Assembly: GCA_030622375.1 (NCBI GenBank)
Contig: JAUXGC010000001.1
Coordinates: forward strand, 1 to 29,617
DNA length: 29,617 nucleotides
Direction of reading: 5' to 3'
DNA from: Sulfurovum sp.
GTDB lineage: Bacteria; Campylobacterota; Campylobacteria; Campylobacterales; Sulfurovaceae
Both the position numbers and the translations under genes were made by a program. Shown here in pieces: positions 1 through 9,518 of the stretch. The notes under the pieces were generated by a model, which worked only from the letters and a program-made list of their open reading frames with translations, made no database searches and was not told the origin of the DNA. Numbering within the stretch: the first letter of the stretch is position 1; each line of letters opens with the position of its first letter.

Positions 1-479
1 ACGATAATCTCTTCTTCAAAACTCTCCATATCAACACCTTTGTACTGTGCTGCAGCTTTTTTGATAACATCATAAGCCATAACAGAACAGTGCATTTTTT
101 GAGGTGGAACGGCTGGTGTGTCTGGATTGTCACGCATTGCCATCTCAACATCAATGTTGGTGATCTTTACAGCTTCATCAACAGTTTTACCTTTACATAA
201 CTCTGCCATAGTGTCAGAACTTGCAATCGCTGTACCACAACCAAAACTTTTAAATTTAGACAGCATAATTACATCACTCTTTGGGTGTACCGCCCAGTAA
301 AGTCTTACTGCATCTCCGCAACTCTCTGCACCAAAATCAGCCACTATGAGTTTTGCACCCATTTCATCCGCCTGCTCTTGTGTGATTTCACCCATGTTTT
401 GTGGATTGTTCATTAAATCTGTTACTTTATCGCTGTATGCATCCCAGATGGTACCGCCTATTAAACTATCTATTCCCAT
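1..479 (-). CDS. nifU: NifU-type Fe-S cluster scaffold, N-terminal part
   Basis: Scaffold on which [2Fe-2S]/[4Fe-4S] clusters are built from sulfur delivered by the cysteine desulfurase encoded just upstream on the same strand. The frame starts at ATG 479-477, preceded by AAGGA, and runs off the left edge after about 159 residues. The visible part is an IscU-like domain. Its three cluster-ligand cysteines are C54 (in AESCGDAVRLYW), C81 (FGCGTAIASS) and C131 (KMHCSVMAY). The spacing matches the IscU family, with a slightly longer last interval. Campylobacterota usually carry a longer NifU with a central ferredoxin-like [2Fe-2S] domain and a C-terminal Nfu domain. Whether those follow cannot be seen, so a stand-alone IscU is possible. 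It lies 137 nt downstream of nifS and is probably co-transcribed with it. Confidence 0.92.
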   Translation of the reverse strand, partial: MGIDSLIGGTIWDAYSDKVTDLMNNPQNMGEITQEQADEMGAKLIVADFGAESCGDAVRLYWAVHPKSDVIMLSKFKSFGCGTAIASSDTMAELCKGKTVDEAVKITNIDVEMAMRDNPDTPAVPPQKMHCSVMAYDVIKKAAAQYKGVDMESFEEEII

Positions 480-536
480 TTTTTATCCTTTATCTTTTTG
501 TTTCTAAACTGCCTTTGTAGCTTGAACTAAGATGTG

Positions 537-579
537 GGGTCACAGCTTAAATTTTCTTTGAAAATTCAACCAATGACCC
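537..579 (-). other. Nested hairpin between nifS and nifU
   Basis: An outer stem GGGTCA/TGACCC (537-542 with 574-579) encloses a perfect 7-bp inner hairpin, AATTTTC-TTT-GAAAATT (550-566). It lies inside the 137-nt nifS-nifU spacer. There is no U-tract, so it is unlikely to be a full terminator. An RNA processing or stability element that sets the nifU:nifS ratio is one reading. The structure is seen; the function is inference. Confidence 0.35.
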
Positions 580-616
580 AGCAAAGTTTTATAAGCTAAG
601 GCAATTACTTTATCTC

Positions 617-1885
<1,269 letters not shown>

Positions 1886-1934
1886 TCATACTACGCACTT
1901 TTTCTTAAATTAACATAAAAGTATAAAACTAAAG

Positions 1935-1951
1935 AGGAGTATTATACTCCT
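1935..1951. promoter_or_regulatory. 17-bp perfect palindrome between folE and nifS
   Basis: AGGAGTAT-T-ATACTCCT is perfect 8+1+8 symmetry, 19 nt beyond the folE stop codon on the folE-reading strand. On that strand it is followed by a moderately T-rich stretch, so it could be a weak folE terminator. Its minimal loop would suit a protein-binding palindrome better. A second imperfect palindrome (1954-1971) adjoins it and overlaps the folE stop. Confidence 0.35.
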
Positions 1952-1969
1952 AGTTAGATTAATATTAGT

Positions 1970-2548
1970 CTAAAAATTAGAAGGAGTAGGAGTATTTATA
2001 AGGTTGTAAAATTCACTTCTTGTACGCTTGTCACTTTTAAAGAGTCCACGAAGAGCAGAACTTACAGTTGTTGAGTTTATCTTCTGTACGCCTCTCATCT
2101 CCATACACATATGACGAGCATGCACAACAACAGCTACACCTTTAGGTTTTATGGTGTCCAGTATGGCATCTGCTATCTGCTCAGTCATTTGCTCTTGTAT
2201 CTGTAGTCGTCTAGCATAAACATTGACAATGCGTGGAATTTTAGAGAGTCCTACAACTTTGCCATCAGGAATGTATGCTACGTGCACACGCCCAATAATA
2301 GGCAATATATGGTGTTCGCACATAGAGTAAAATTCAATGTCACGGACTAAAACCATCTCATCATTACTAGTATTGAAGAGTGCTTGGTTGAGTATCTCTT
2401 TTGGATCCTGATCGTAACCTTCGGTAAGAAACTTTAGGGCTTTAGCTACACGGCTAGGTGTCTTGATCAGTCCCTCACGCTTAGGGTCTTCGCCCAACAG
2501 TTCAAGGACCTTAGTAATAGCTTGTTCAAATTCTTTTTCATTGTTCAT
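1970..2548 (-). CDS. folE: GTP cyclohydrolase I
   Basis: Converts GTP to 7,8-dihydroneopterin triphosphate, the entry step to tetrahydrofolate and, in many bacteria, queuosine. The catalytic zinc ligands are visible: a Cys and His in SMCEHHILP and a second Cys in [12 protein letters not shown]. The GLSKIPRIV and RLQIQEQMT segments are also typical of FolE type I. The open frame reaches a GTG at 2578, but that codon has no ribosome-binding site. The ATG at 2548 has GAGG eight bases upstream and gives 192 residues beginning MNNEKEFEQ, so I chose it. It is divergent from tig, and no partner folate gene lies beside it here. Confidence 0.94.
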   Translation of the reverse strand: MNNEKEFEQAITKVLELLGEDPKREGLIKTPSRVAKALKFLTEGYDQDPKEILNQALFNTSNDEMVLVRDIEFYSMCEHHILPIIGRVHVAYIPDGKVVGLSKIPRIVNVYARRLQIQEQMTEQIADAILDTIKPKGVAVVVHARHMCMEMRGVQKINSTTVSSALRGLFKSDKRTRSEFYNLINTPTPSNF

Positions 2549-2638
2549 ATGGTTAGCCTCTGTGTTGTTATTTTTCACATTGTATCTAAAAAAAGTTTAA
2601 CGATTTTTACGATATATTCGTTTTTTATTAAATTTTAG

Positions 2639-2662
2639 GTAAAATCACGCAATTATTATAAT
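2639..2662 (+). promoter_or_regulatory. Promoter region of tig-clpP-def
   Basis: An extended -10 of the GGTAAAAT kind lies at 2638-2645, and a consensus TATAAT at 2657-2662. The first leaves room for a short leader containing the AAAAGG ribosome-binding site (2665-2670). The second would put the start point within that site, so the first is the likelier main promoter. Confidence 0.45.
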
Positions 2663-2676
2663 ATAAAAGGATTGTA

Positions 2677-3969
2677 GTGAAAGTTACAGTAAAAAGATTA
2701 GATGAAGCAAATGTGCTTGTAAGCGGCACCATAGAAAAGAGTGTTATTGAAGCCAATATTGAGAAACTTGCCCTTCAGGCAGGTAAAGAGATGAAGGTAG
2801 ATGGATTTAGAAAAGGAAAAGTACCTGTGCATGTGGTAAAAAAAATGCATGGAGATAAACTTATGCAGGATGCTGAGGCAGATGCCCTCAAGGCACTTAT
2901 GGATGAAGGTACAAAAAAAGCAAAACTTACTGCTTCAGAAGTTCTTGGTCAGCCTATATTTAAAAAGTATGACAAAAATGATAAAGGTATTGAAGTAGAG
3001 ATAGAAATATCTACAAGACCAGAGATTAATATTGAAGGGTATATGGATGTAGTCCCAACATACAAAAAGACAACTCCATCAGCAAAAGAGATAGAAGAGA
3101 AACTTACAGAGATTGCATTACAGCAAGCACCTTTTGAAAAGATTAAAAGAAAAAGAGCAGTAAAAGATGGTGATACTACACTGATTGATTTTGAAGGCTT
3201 TATAGACGGTGTTGTATTTGATGGTGGAAAAGCAGAAAAGTTTACTCTTAAGATTGGTTCGGGACAATTTATTCCAGGATTTGAAGAGCAGATTATAGGC
3301 ATGAAATATGAAGAAGAAAAAACAGTAAAAGTTACTTTTCCAGCGGAGTATCAGTCAGCAGACCTTGCAGGAAAAGAGGCAGAATTTAAAGTAACACTGC
3401 ATGAGATTCAAGAGCAAGTGGCATCAGAGATAGATGATGCTTTGGCAAAAAAACTTCTTCAGGGAGATGATAGTGCAACAGTAGATACGCTTAAAGAGAA
3501 AATAAAAGAGCAAATTGCATCTGAAAAGACTTCAAAAATATATAATGAAGAGTTAAAGCCAAAGCTAATTGAGGCACTAGTTGCCAAGTTTGATTTTGCA
3601 CTACCAAATAATATTGTTGAGCAAGAGATTGACGCAAAGATTAACGCAAAAGCACAAAGCATGAGTGAAGATGAGCTAAGTGAGTTCAAAGAGCATCCAG
3701 AAAAAGTAGATGCTCTTCGTGAAGAGGTAAGAGAAGATGCTACTGCAAGTGTTAAAGCAACATTTATTGTAGATGCTTTGGCAAAAAAAGAGAAGATAAC
3801 TATAGAAGACCAAGAGGTATCTCAAGCTATTTACTATGAAGCAATGATGAGTGGGCAGAATCCACAAGAGGTGATAAAGTACTACCAAGAAAATAATTTG
3901 CTCCCTGCAGTTAAAATGGGCATGATAGAAGACAAACTTTTTGGCAAGATGCTTGGTTTAGATAAATAA
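2677..3969 (+). CDS. tig: Trigger factor chaperone / peptidyl-prolyl isomerase
   Basis: Ribosome-associated chaperone that shields nascent chains at the exit tunnel. At 430 residues it is full length. The ribosome-docking signature GFRKGKVP is at 43-50. An FKBP-type isomerase domain spans roughly 160-245 (DGDTTLIDFEGFIDG through IPGFEEQIIGM). The remaining Lys/Glu-rich helical part forms the substrate cradle. It starts with GTG at 2677, placed six bases after AAAGG; no better ATG exists nearby. It is followed 15 nt later by clpP and then def. All three proteins act on newly made or damaged chains, which makes a co-transcribed unit sensible. The same tig-clpP-def order is known from other Campylobacterota. 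Confidence 0.96.
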   Translation: MKVTVKRLDEANVLVSGTIEKSVIEANIEKLALQAGKEMKVDGFRKGKVPVHVVKKMHGDKLMQDAEADALKALMDEGTKKAKLTASEVLGQPIFKKYDKNDKGIEVEIEISTRPEINIEGYMDVVPTYKKTTPSAKEIEEKLTEIALQQAPFEKIKRKRAVKDGDTTLIDFEGFIDGVVFDGGKAEKFTLKIGSGQFIPGFEEQIIGMKYEEEKTVKVTFPAEYQSADLAGKEAEFKVTLHEIQEQVASEIDDALAKKLLQGDDSATVDTLKEKIKEQIASEKTSKIYNEELKPKLIEALVAKFDFALPNNIVEQEIDAKINAKAQSMSEDELSEFKEHPEKVDALREEVREDATASVKATFIVDALAKKEKITIEDQEVSQAIYYEAMMSGQNPQEVIKYYQENNLLPAVKMGMIEDKLFGKMLGLDK

Positions 3970-3984
3970 GACAAAAGGTAGATT

Positions 3985-4572
3985 ATGAGCTATATTCCAT
4001 ATGTTGTAGAGCAGACAGGTAGAGGGGAAAGATCTTACGATATTTATTCGCGTCTCTTAAAAGATAGAATCATTATGTTAAGTGGCGAAATAAATGATCA
4101 GGTGGCATCAACTGTTGTGGCACAGTTGCTTTTTCTTGAAGCACAAGACCCAGATAAAGATATCTATTTTTATATTAACTCTCCAGGAGGAGTGATTACT
4201 TCTGGACTTTCGATGTTTGATACGATGAATTACATAAAGCCAGACATTGTAACTATCTGCATAGGACAAGCAGCATCTATGGGAGCATTTTTATTGGCTT
4301 CTGGAACAAAAGGTAAACGCTATGCTTTGCCGAATACTCGCATAATGATTCATCAGCCTTCAGGTGGAGCACAAGGTCAGTCAACAGACATTCAGATACA
4401 AGCACAAGAAATACAAAGGCTCAAAGATACTCTAAATGAGATACTAGCTGAGAGAACAGGTAAGACAGCCAAGCGTATAGAGAAAGATACAGAGAGAGAT
4501 AACTTTATGTCAGCCAAAGAAGCGGTAGAGTATGGCTTAATCGATAAAGTTTTAACCAAGAGCTTTAATTAG
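3985..4572 (+). CDS. clpP: ATP-dependent Clp protease, proteolytic subunit
   Basis: Serine peptidase that forms a double heptameric barrel and degrades proteins fed by ClpX or ClpA. The catalytic triad is complete: S98 in [10 protein letters not shown]123 in IMIHQPSGG and D172 in ERDNFMSA. The 195-residue length is typical. There is a short N-terminal extension before the conserved [11 protein letters not shown], and the protein may undergo the usual propeptide trimming. AAGG precedes the ATG. It sits between tig and def with 15- and 8-nt gaps, so the three are almost certainly one operon. No clpX is adjacent. Confidence 0.97.
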   Translation: MSYIPYVVEQTGRGERSYDIYSRLLKDRIIMLSGEINDQVASTVVAQLLFLEAQDPDKDIYFYINSPGGVITSGLSMFDTMNYIKPDIVTICIGQAASMGAFLLASGTKGKRYALPNTRIMIHQPSGGAQGQSTDIQIQAQEIQRLKDTLNEILAERTGKTAKRIEKDTERDNFMSAKEAVEYGLIDKVLTKSFN

Positions 4573-4580
4573 GGGTACCA

Positions 4581-5105
4581 ATGGTTAGAGATATAGTTGT
4601 TTATCCAGATAAGAGACTCAAGAGCATTTCAAAAAAGATAGGGTCTTTTGATCATACTTTGCATAACTTACTTGATGATATGTATGAGACAATGTGTGCA
4701 AAAAATGGAGTGGGACTTGCTGCCATTCAAGTAGGTGTTGCCACAAGAGCACTTATCATCAATGTACCACTAGAGGTCGAAGAGGGTACGCATGACCAGC
4801 CAAAAGAGAATACCTTAGAGATGATAAATCCAGTCATTATTGAGAAAGATGGTGCTGAAAAATTCCAGGAAGGTTGTCTCTCTATTCCTGGAGTATATGA
4901 AGACATAGAGCGCGCAAAACATGTTAAAGTAGAGTATTTTGATAGAGACGGAAATAAGCATACCATAGAAGATGATGGCTTTCTTGCAGTCGCTATGCAG
5001 CATGAAATAGACCACTTGGATGGCAAGGTATTTATAGAAAAACTCTCTTATATAAAACGAAAGAAATTTGAAAAAGAGTGGAAAAGAAAACTCAAAGAGG
5101 CATAA
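4581..5105 (+). CDS. def: Peptide deformylase
   Basis: Removes the formyl group from the N-terminal methionine of nascent proteins using a metal ion (often Fe2+). All three family motifs are present: GVGLAAIQ (43-50), EGCLS (97-101, metal ligand C99) and HEIDH (141-145, metal ligands H141 and H145 with the catalytic Glu between). The 174-residue length is normal, ending in a Lys-rich tail. A GGGG ribosome-binding site overlaps the end of clpP. It is the last gene of the tig-clpP-def unit and is followed within two bases by a hairpin that could end transcription. Confidence 0.97.
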   Translation: MVRDIVVYPDKRLKSISKKIGSFDHTLHNLLDDMYETMCAKNGVGLAAIQVGVATRALIINVPLEVEEGTHDQPKENTLEMINPVIIEKDGAEKFQEGCLSIPGVYEDIERAKHVKVEYFDRDGNKHTIEDDGFLAVAMQHEIDHLDGKVFIEKLSYIKRKKFEKEWKRKLKEA

Positions 5106-5106
5106 T

Positions 5107-5131
5107 CAGTGAGCTTTCACTGTAAATTTTT
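5107..5131 (+). terminator. Probable intrinsic terminator of tig-clpP-def
   Basis: A perfect 6-bp stem CAGTGA/TCACTG with a GCTT tetraloop (5107-5122) is followed by TAAATTTTT. It begins two bases after the def stop codon. The stem is short, so termination may be partial. Confidence 0.5.
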
Positions 5132-5220
5132 GGAGTACTCATTCATAGTTAGTATTAGCCTTATCTCCTAGATACATTTTATATCGTACACAAAAGATAA
5201 GATGATTTAGGATTTGGTTC

Positions 5221-5249
5221 TTGACCCTTAAAGGGGAAAACATTACAAT
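5221..5249 (+). promoter_or_regulatory. Sigma70-type promoter of comM
   Basis: TTGACC (5221-5226) and TACAAT (5244-5249) are separated by exactly 17 nt, which is close to the housekeeping consensus. This is unusual in a window where most promoters lack a clear -35. The start point would fall about 40 nt before the comM ATG. Confidence 0.6.
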
Positions 5250-5296
5250 ATGACATATTTTTAACCTATTTCATCTATTTATGTAAAACTGTTACC

Positions 5297-6883
5297 ATGA
5301 ATGCAAAAACCAATAGTGGTAATCTTCCACCAGCACATAAAAGAGTAAAACAAAAAGAGAAAAAACAAGCTATAGTAAATAGTCTAACTTGTGCTATCCT
5401 TGAGGGGATTAATGCCAAAGTCATAGAGGTTGAAGCCACCTTCACAAAAGGTTTGCCCGGATTTTCTGTGGTTGGTTTAGCCAGCAGTGATATACAAGAG
5501 TCAAAAGAGCGTACAAAGTCTGCACTTTTGACTAACTCATTTGTTTTTCCTCCTCTGAAAATAACAGTAAATCTCAGCCCTTCAGACTTAAAAAAATCAG
5601 GTACACATTTTGACCTCTCTCTAGCACTTTTAATTGCACTACATAAAACAACTATAGATGAAAAGGGTCTTTTTGTTTTTGGTGAATTGGGGCTAGATGG
5701 CAAAGTAAAAACAAGCTCCATGCTATTTCCTTTGGTTCTGTCCCTTAAAGAGCAAGGACTTATAAAAAGGGCTATTGTGCCTAAAGAAGCTATTGTGTAT
5801 TTAAGTCATATTTCTGGAGTAGATTTTATAGCTGTAGATACTCTAAGCGAAGCCATAGAGATACTAGAGAGTAAAAATTTTGAAGCCAATGTTCAAGCAT
5901 TTTCTTACGAGGCTAAAAGTTTTACACTGCGAGGTACTTCATACTATTTTGAGCAAAAATATGAAAGTGATTTTCTAGATGTAAAAGGTCAATCTATTGC
6001 TAAAAGAGCCTCTCTTATCGCAGCAGCTGGAATGCATAATTTTTTGATGGAGGGCAACCCTGGATGTGGAAAGAGTATGATAGCTAAACGTATTAAAGAT
6101 ATTTTGCCACCACTTTTTGAAGAGGAGATGCTCTCTATAGCCAAACATCAGTTTCTAGATGGAGCAACTCCTAACTTCGCTGCCCTACGACCCATAAGAG
6201 CCCCTCACCACACAGCAACTCTAGCATCTATTTTTGGGGGAGGCTCTTTGGTTGCCAAAATAGGTGAAGTTTCATTGGCACATAAAGGTATTCTATTTTT
6301 TGATGAATTACCGCACTTTTCAAAAGCTGTACTTGAAGCACTTAGGGAGCCACTACAAGACAAAAAAGTACATATATCAAGAGTGAACGCCAAGATAGAG
6401 TATGAGGCAGATATTATGTTTGTAGCAGCACAAAACCCTTGCCCTTGTGGAAATCTTCTCTCAAAGATTAAGATGTGTCGTTGTAGCGAAGTAGAGATAA
6501 AACGTTATCAAAATAAGCTTTCTGACCCATTTTTAGACCGTATAGATATTTTTGTAGTTATGCAAGAGATAAGTAGTGCAGATAAAGGAGATGTGACTTC
6601 CAAACAGATGCATGAAGAGGTTATAAAAGCTTTTAAGCTACAAAAACAGAGAGGACAACAGAAGTTAAATGGAAAGCTAAGTGAAGGGGAGATAGAGACC
6701 TATTGTTTGTTGGACATGGATGCAAGTACAATACTAGAAGGAGCCATTGGAAAGTTCGGGCTTTCACACAGAAGCATAGCATCAGTCAAAAAAATAGGCA
6801 GAACCATAGCTGACCTTAATGTGCATGAGAAGATAGAGAAGTCAGATATATTAGAGGCGTTAAGCTACAGAAGAAGAAAATAG
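5297..6883 (+). CDS. comM: ComM/YifB family Mg-chelatase-like AAA+ ATPase
   Basis: In naturally competent bacteria ComM is a hexameric helicase that drives branch migration to integrate incoming single-stranded DNA. Domains in order: an N-terminal ChlI-like domain (about 30-150, with KGLPGFSVVGL and NLSPSDLKKSG), the AAA+ core (Walker A GNPGCGKS 253-260, Walker B ILFFDE 332-337), a cysteine-bearing loop (NPCPCGN and MCRC, 380-396, a possible zinc site), and a C-terminal domain with the family HRSIASVKKIGRTIADL region. Length 528 is typical. A lysine-rich leader of about 25 residues precedes the conserved region. No ribosome-binding site is obvious at ATG 5297, yet no other in-frame start exists nearer. 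A competence role is inferred from the family. Confidence 0.9.
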   Translation: MNAKTNSGNLPPAHKRVKQKEKKQAIVNSLTCAILEGINAKVIEVEATFTKGLPGFSVVGLASSDIQESKERTKSALLTNSFVFPPLKITVNLSPSDLKKSGTHFDLSLALLIALHKTTIDEKGLFVFGELGLDGKVKTSSMLFPLVLSLKEQGLIKRAIVPKEAIVYLSHISGVDFIAVDTLSEAIEILESKNFEANVQAFSYEAKSFTLRGTSYYFEQKYESDFLDVKGQSIAKRASLIAAAGMHNFLMEGNPGCGKSMIAKRIKDILPPLFEEEMLSIAKHQFLDGATPNFAALRPIRAPHHTATLASIFGGGSLVAKIGEVSLAHKGILFFDELPHFSKAVLEALREPLQDKKVHISRVNAKIEYEADIMFVAAQNPCPCGNLLSKIKMCRCSEVEIKRYQNKLSDPFLDRIDIFVVMQEISSADKGDVTSKQMHEEVIKAFKLQKQRGQQKLNGKLSEGEIETYCLLDMDASTILEGAIGKFGLSHRSIASVKKIGRTIADLNVHEKIEKSDILEALSYRRRK

Positions 6884-6945
6884 CTATACAAATTTAAGCA
6901 CAAACGAGCTTAGTAGAATTAAATTTTGATTAAAGAAGGATTGGA

Positions 6946-7722
6946 ATGGAGCTATCAGTTAGCATTGGTTTATTAAAAAACGCATTGAAGTTTATTCAAA
7001 AACCATTTATTAAAAAAGTTTATGAAATTTCAACTATGTACAAGAACTACAGAGAAGCATTTACTTTACCACCTTTGAAGCTCGGAAATATTGAGTATAA
7101 AATTATTTGGCAAGAGTATTATCTTGGAAAAAAACTTATAACCCCTATGTTTTGGGTAAAAGCATAAGAAGGGAAAGAGTTTTCTAAGATTATATTTACT
7201 ATAAAAGCTGTTCTTGATGAAAAAATTAGTTATCAAGATAACTTAACTTTATTGGATGTAAATAATACACCTATGCAAACCGCCTTACCAAGTATTCCAT
7301 TTAGAAAATTAGAAGTTAAAAGAGGTAAGATTTATCAACCATATGAATATTTTCAAATAGAAGTAGTTGAAGCATACGATAAAGAAGGAAAAGAAGATGA
7401 TTCTCAATGTAAAAAATCATTACACATAACTCCTTCTGATAAGTTAGAAGTTACTTTAGGATTGGAAAAAGGTTATGTTGAAAAATGGGACAATCTATAT
7501 AATCTTGAATTTATTGAAATGGAAATTAAAGAAGAACAAATTAAATTGATTGGCTGTATTTTTAACAGAAGTTATAACATACGGAAATATGTTTTTAGTA
7601 AAAAGGGGTTAGTAAAAATTATTTTTTGGTCAAAAAATTTAGTTACAGCGAAACAACTAACTAAAGAATTTAAAAAATATGTTAAGAGTCAAAAAGGAGA
7701 AATAGTAGCCTGTATCCATTAA
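6946..7722 (+). pseudogene. Hypothetical gene interrupted by an in-frame TAA
   Basis: The frame begins at ATG 6946 with a good AAGGA site and a TAGAAT -10 (6914-6919). It stops at TAA 7165-7167 after 73 residues, then stays open in the same frame to 7722. If the TAA is read as a sense codon the protein is about 258 residues. The downstream part (first TTG at 7252) has no ribosome-binding site, so it is not an independent gene. The bridge between the halves, EGKEFSKIIFTIKAVLDE, is ordinary protein-like sequence. The product is Lys/Ile/Glu-rich and lacks a signal peptide or membrane span. I do not recognise the family. It is AT-rich and sits beside other broken accessory genes, which suggests acquired DNA in decay. 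A recent nonsense mutation or a sequencing error fits best. Confidence 0.65.
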
Positions 7723-7902
7723 TTTTATATGGATAAATTATTTTAACTATAATTATTATAGATAAAAAATGATATCTTTAATAAATTTTATCTATCTATA
7801 GTTTAATATAAAATCTGCTAAACTTTATTTTATGAAAGAAAAATATAGACTCACTGCGCCAATAATCAACTTAATACATTCTCTATCTTCCGCATACTAT
7901 AA
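7723..7902. repeat. AT-rich non-coding stretch with a 10-bp inverted repeat
   Basis: There is no convincing gene. It contains CTATAA-N3-TTATAG (about 7748-7762) and an inverted repeat ATAGATAAAA (7758-7767) / TTTTATCTAT (7786-7795) with an 18-nt spacer. A 25-codon ORF at 7832-7909 has no features and is out of frame with the next gene. The symmetry may be chance at this AT content, or a terminator for the broken gene before it. Confidence 0.3.
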
Positions 7903-9180
7903 ATTGTAGACAAAATATTTATTTTTTTAGGAATTTTAATTTTAAGTAATAGTTTTGCAGTTGCAAATGTTGCCGTATCGGTAGATTCTAGGAGTAACGA
8001 TCATACTAATCCTGTATCCTTAAGTTTAGAAGCTGGAAATTATAATATTTCTATAGCAGGTGGTGCTTGGTCACGTTGGTCCAATAGAGATTCATGGAGT
8101 ACTGCTGTCAGTGTTTCAACAGTTTCATCAGGAAGCAAAATAGACCTAGGGTCATCAATGTACTCAACACCAGAGGAGGCATTTACAAACTCTAAAACAG
8201 GAGCCATTTGTCTATATACATATGATACAGCCTTAGTCTATATTATTGATGCCCCACTATATGACAATAGAGGAAGTGTTAGTGTTTTGTTTGAAAAGAT
8301 TGAAAATAATGGCAATACATTCCCATTCCCAATACCAGTTACAAACCAAAGTACTCTATTCTCATGGACTGATAATGATGTAGATAGAAGTGCAGAATGT
8401 GTAGGGGTTGACCATAATGGTACGGTGCAAACAAGAAGAGAACATTGCAGGACACTTTTGCAATGTGTCAAGGTCCTAGAAGGCACTCCCCCTATATGTG
8501 ATGAGCAAATAAACTCTTATGTTTCTCCTAAAGAAGGTGCCTTTCATGAAGATATAGTCATTACAGGAGCAGACTTTGAATTACACTACTCTTCCGTAGA
8601 CTTGGAAAATGAAACGATTGCATTTGGATGGAGTATCTCTTCTCATATAAGACGCATAGATAATAAACTCTATTTTGGTTCAGGAAGCATAGAGCTTATA
8701 GAGAACGAAAAGACAGAAGAGGACTTAACCGTTATTAGATCAGGGTCTTTCGAATTCCTATTCGATGAAAATGGTAAACATATTCAGACAAGAGATCTCT
8801 ATACAAAAGAGATAGAGACAACTTTTGCTTACGACAGTGAAAATAATCTTATCAGCATAACCAACATTTATGATGAGACAACAATAATTAACAGAGATGC
8901 TAGTGGTGCAGTCACATCCATAGAAGCACCATACGGACAAACCGTTTATTTAGACATAGGCGAAAATGGCGACCTCTTAGAGATTCAATACGAAGATACA
9001 ACATCCTACACCTTTGAATACGAAAACCATCTCATGACCCTAGAGCGAGAACCAAATGGAAATGAGTTTTTGCATTTTTTTGATGAAGAGGGCAAAGTAG
9101 TAAAAATCATCGATGCAGAGCAGGGAGAGTGGAATTTTGAAATAAAGGGGACAGGAAATAAAGGGGACAGGCTACTTTAA
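7903..9180 (+). pseudogene. Secreted lectin/RHS-like protein gene, broken at both ends
   Basis: The first in-frame ATG is 8158, but the same frame is open back to 7903. It there encodes an evident signal peptide (hydrophobic IFLGILILSNSFAVA, cleavage likely after AVA) and about 75 more residues of sensible protein. No ATG, GTG or TTG lies before the signal peptide; the codon in the expected place is ATT, without a ribosome-binding site. So either the start is lost or a rare start is used. The mature N-terminus (SLEAGNYNISIAGGAW, FIID-like YIIDAPLYDNRGSVSV) resembles beta-sandwich lectin-type domains. From about 8560 the sequence is RHS/YD-repeat-like (FAYDSENNLISITN, RDASGAVTSIEAPYG, FDEEGKVVKIID). 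RHS proteins are usually far longer. This one stops inside a tandem repeat at 9140-9171, next to a transposase stump, so the 3' part was probably lost to a mobile-element event. Confidence 0.6.
9140..9171 (+). repeat. Perfect tandem duplication of a 16-bp unit
   Basis: AAATAAAGGGGACAGG occurs twice, back to back (9140-9155 and 9156-9171), with no mismatch. It encodes the last residues of the RHS-like frame and lies 60 nt before the RAYT start. The GGGGACAGG motif resembles sequence I associate with RAYT/REP elements in other bacteria; this is from memory, not a search. Confidence 0.75.
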
Positions 9181-9230
9181 ATCCAATATCCACTATGTTA
9201 ATCTAACAATACAAAGAAAAAAGGCTACCC

Positions 9231-9383
9231 ATGCCACGTATACCAAGAGGAGAAACAGCAGTAGGAACATACCATATTATCAATAGAGGTAATATGCAGA
9301 TGCAAGTCTTTAATGATATGGATGATTATGAGTATTTTCTTGAATTACTTGAAAAAGCATCTAAAAGAGAAAATGTAGACTAA
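9231..9383 (+). mobile_element. REP-associated tyrosine transposase (RAYT), N-terminal stump
   Basis: The 50-residue product MPRIPRGETAVGTYHIINRG... is the N-terminus of the Y1/IS200-like RAYT family. The family start is P-R-x-P-R followed by Y-H-I-I-N-R-G, then F-N-D-x-D-D-Y-x-x-F-L-E-L-L. Full proteins are around 180-230 residues and contain a downstream HUH metal-binding motif and the catalytic tyrosine. Both are missing: the frame ends at TAA 9381-9383, and the 135 nt up to yeiH contains no continuation that I can identify. The stump cannot be catalytic. It shares the strand of the RHS-like pseudogene it follows. Its presence gives a source for the GTAG-type REP hairpins seen at 26.7 and 27.2 kb. 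Confidence 0.8.
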
Positions 9384-9518
9384 TAGGGGTCTATCATTCC
9401 CTTATCAAAAGATAAAACAATAATCTAAAACTAATTTTATTGAATGGGACACAGAGGAGTAGAACAAAAAGTTATCTTCAAAGAAGCAGAAGACTGCGAA
9501 TGTTCAGAATGGCAAAGT

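Noticed and set aside
1935..1951. Strong intrinsic terminator of folE
   Set aside because: Loop of one base and no clean T-run directly after the stem; kept only as a palindrome of uncertain role.
7165..7167. Programmed recoding of the internal stop
   Set aside because: The stop is TAA, not UGA for selenocysteine, and no stimulatory structure is visible right after it.
7252..7722. Independent 156-residue gene starting at TTG 7252
   Set aside because: In the same frame as the ORF ending at 7167, with no ribosome-binding site at the TTG; better read as the second half of one broken gene.
8158..9180. Intact gene starting at ATG 8158
   Set aside because: The open frame extends upstream with a signal peptide and domain sequence; ATG 8158 lies inside a domain and has no ribosome-binding site.
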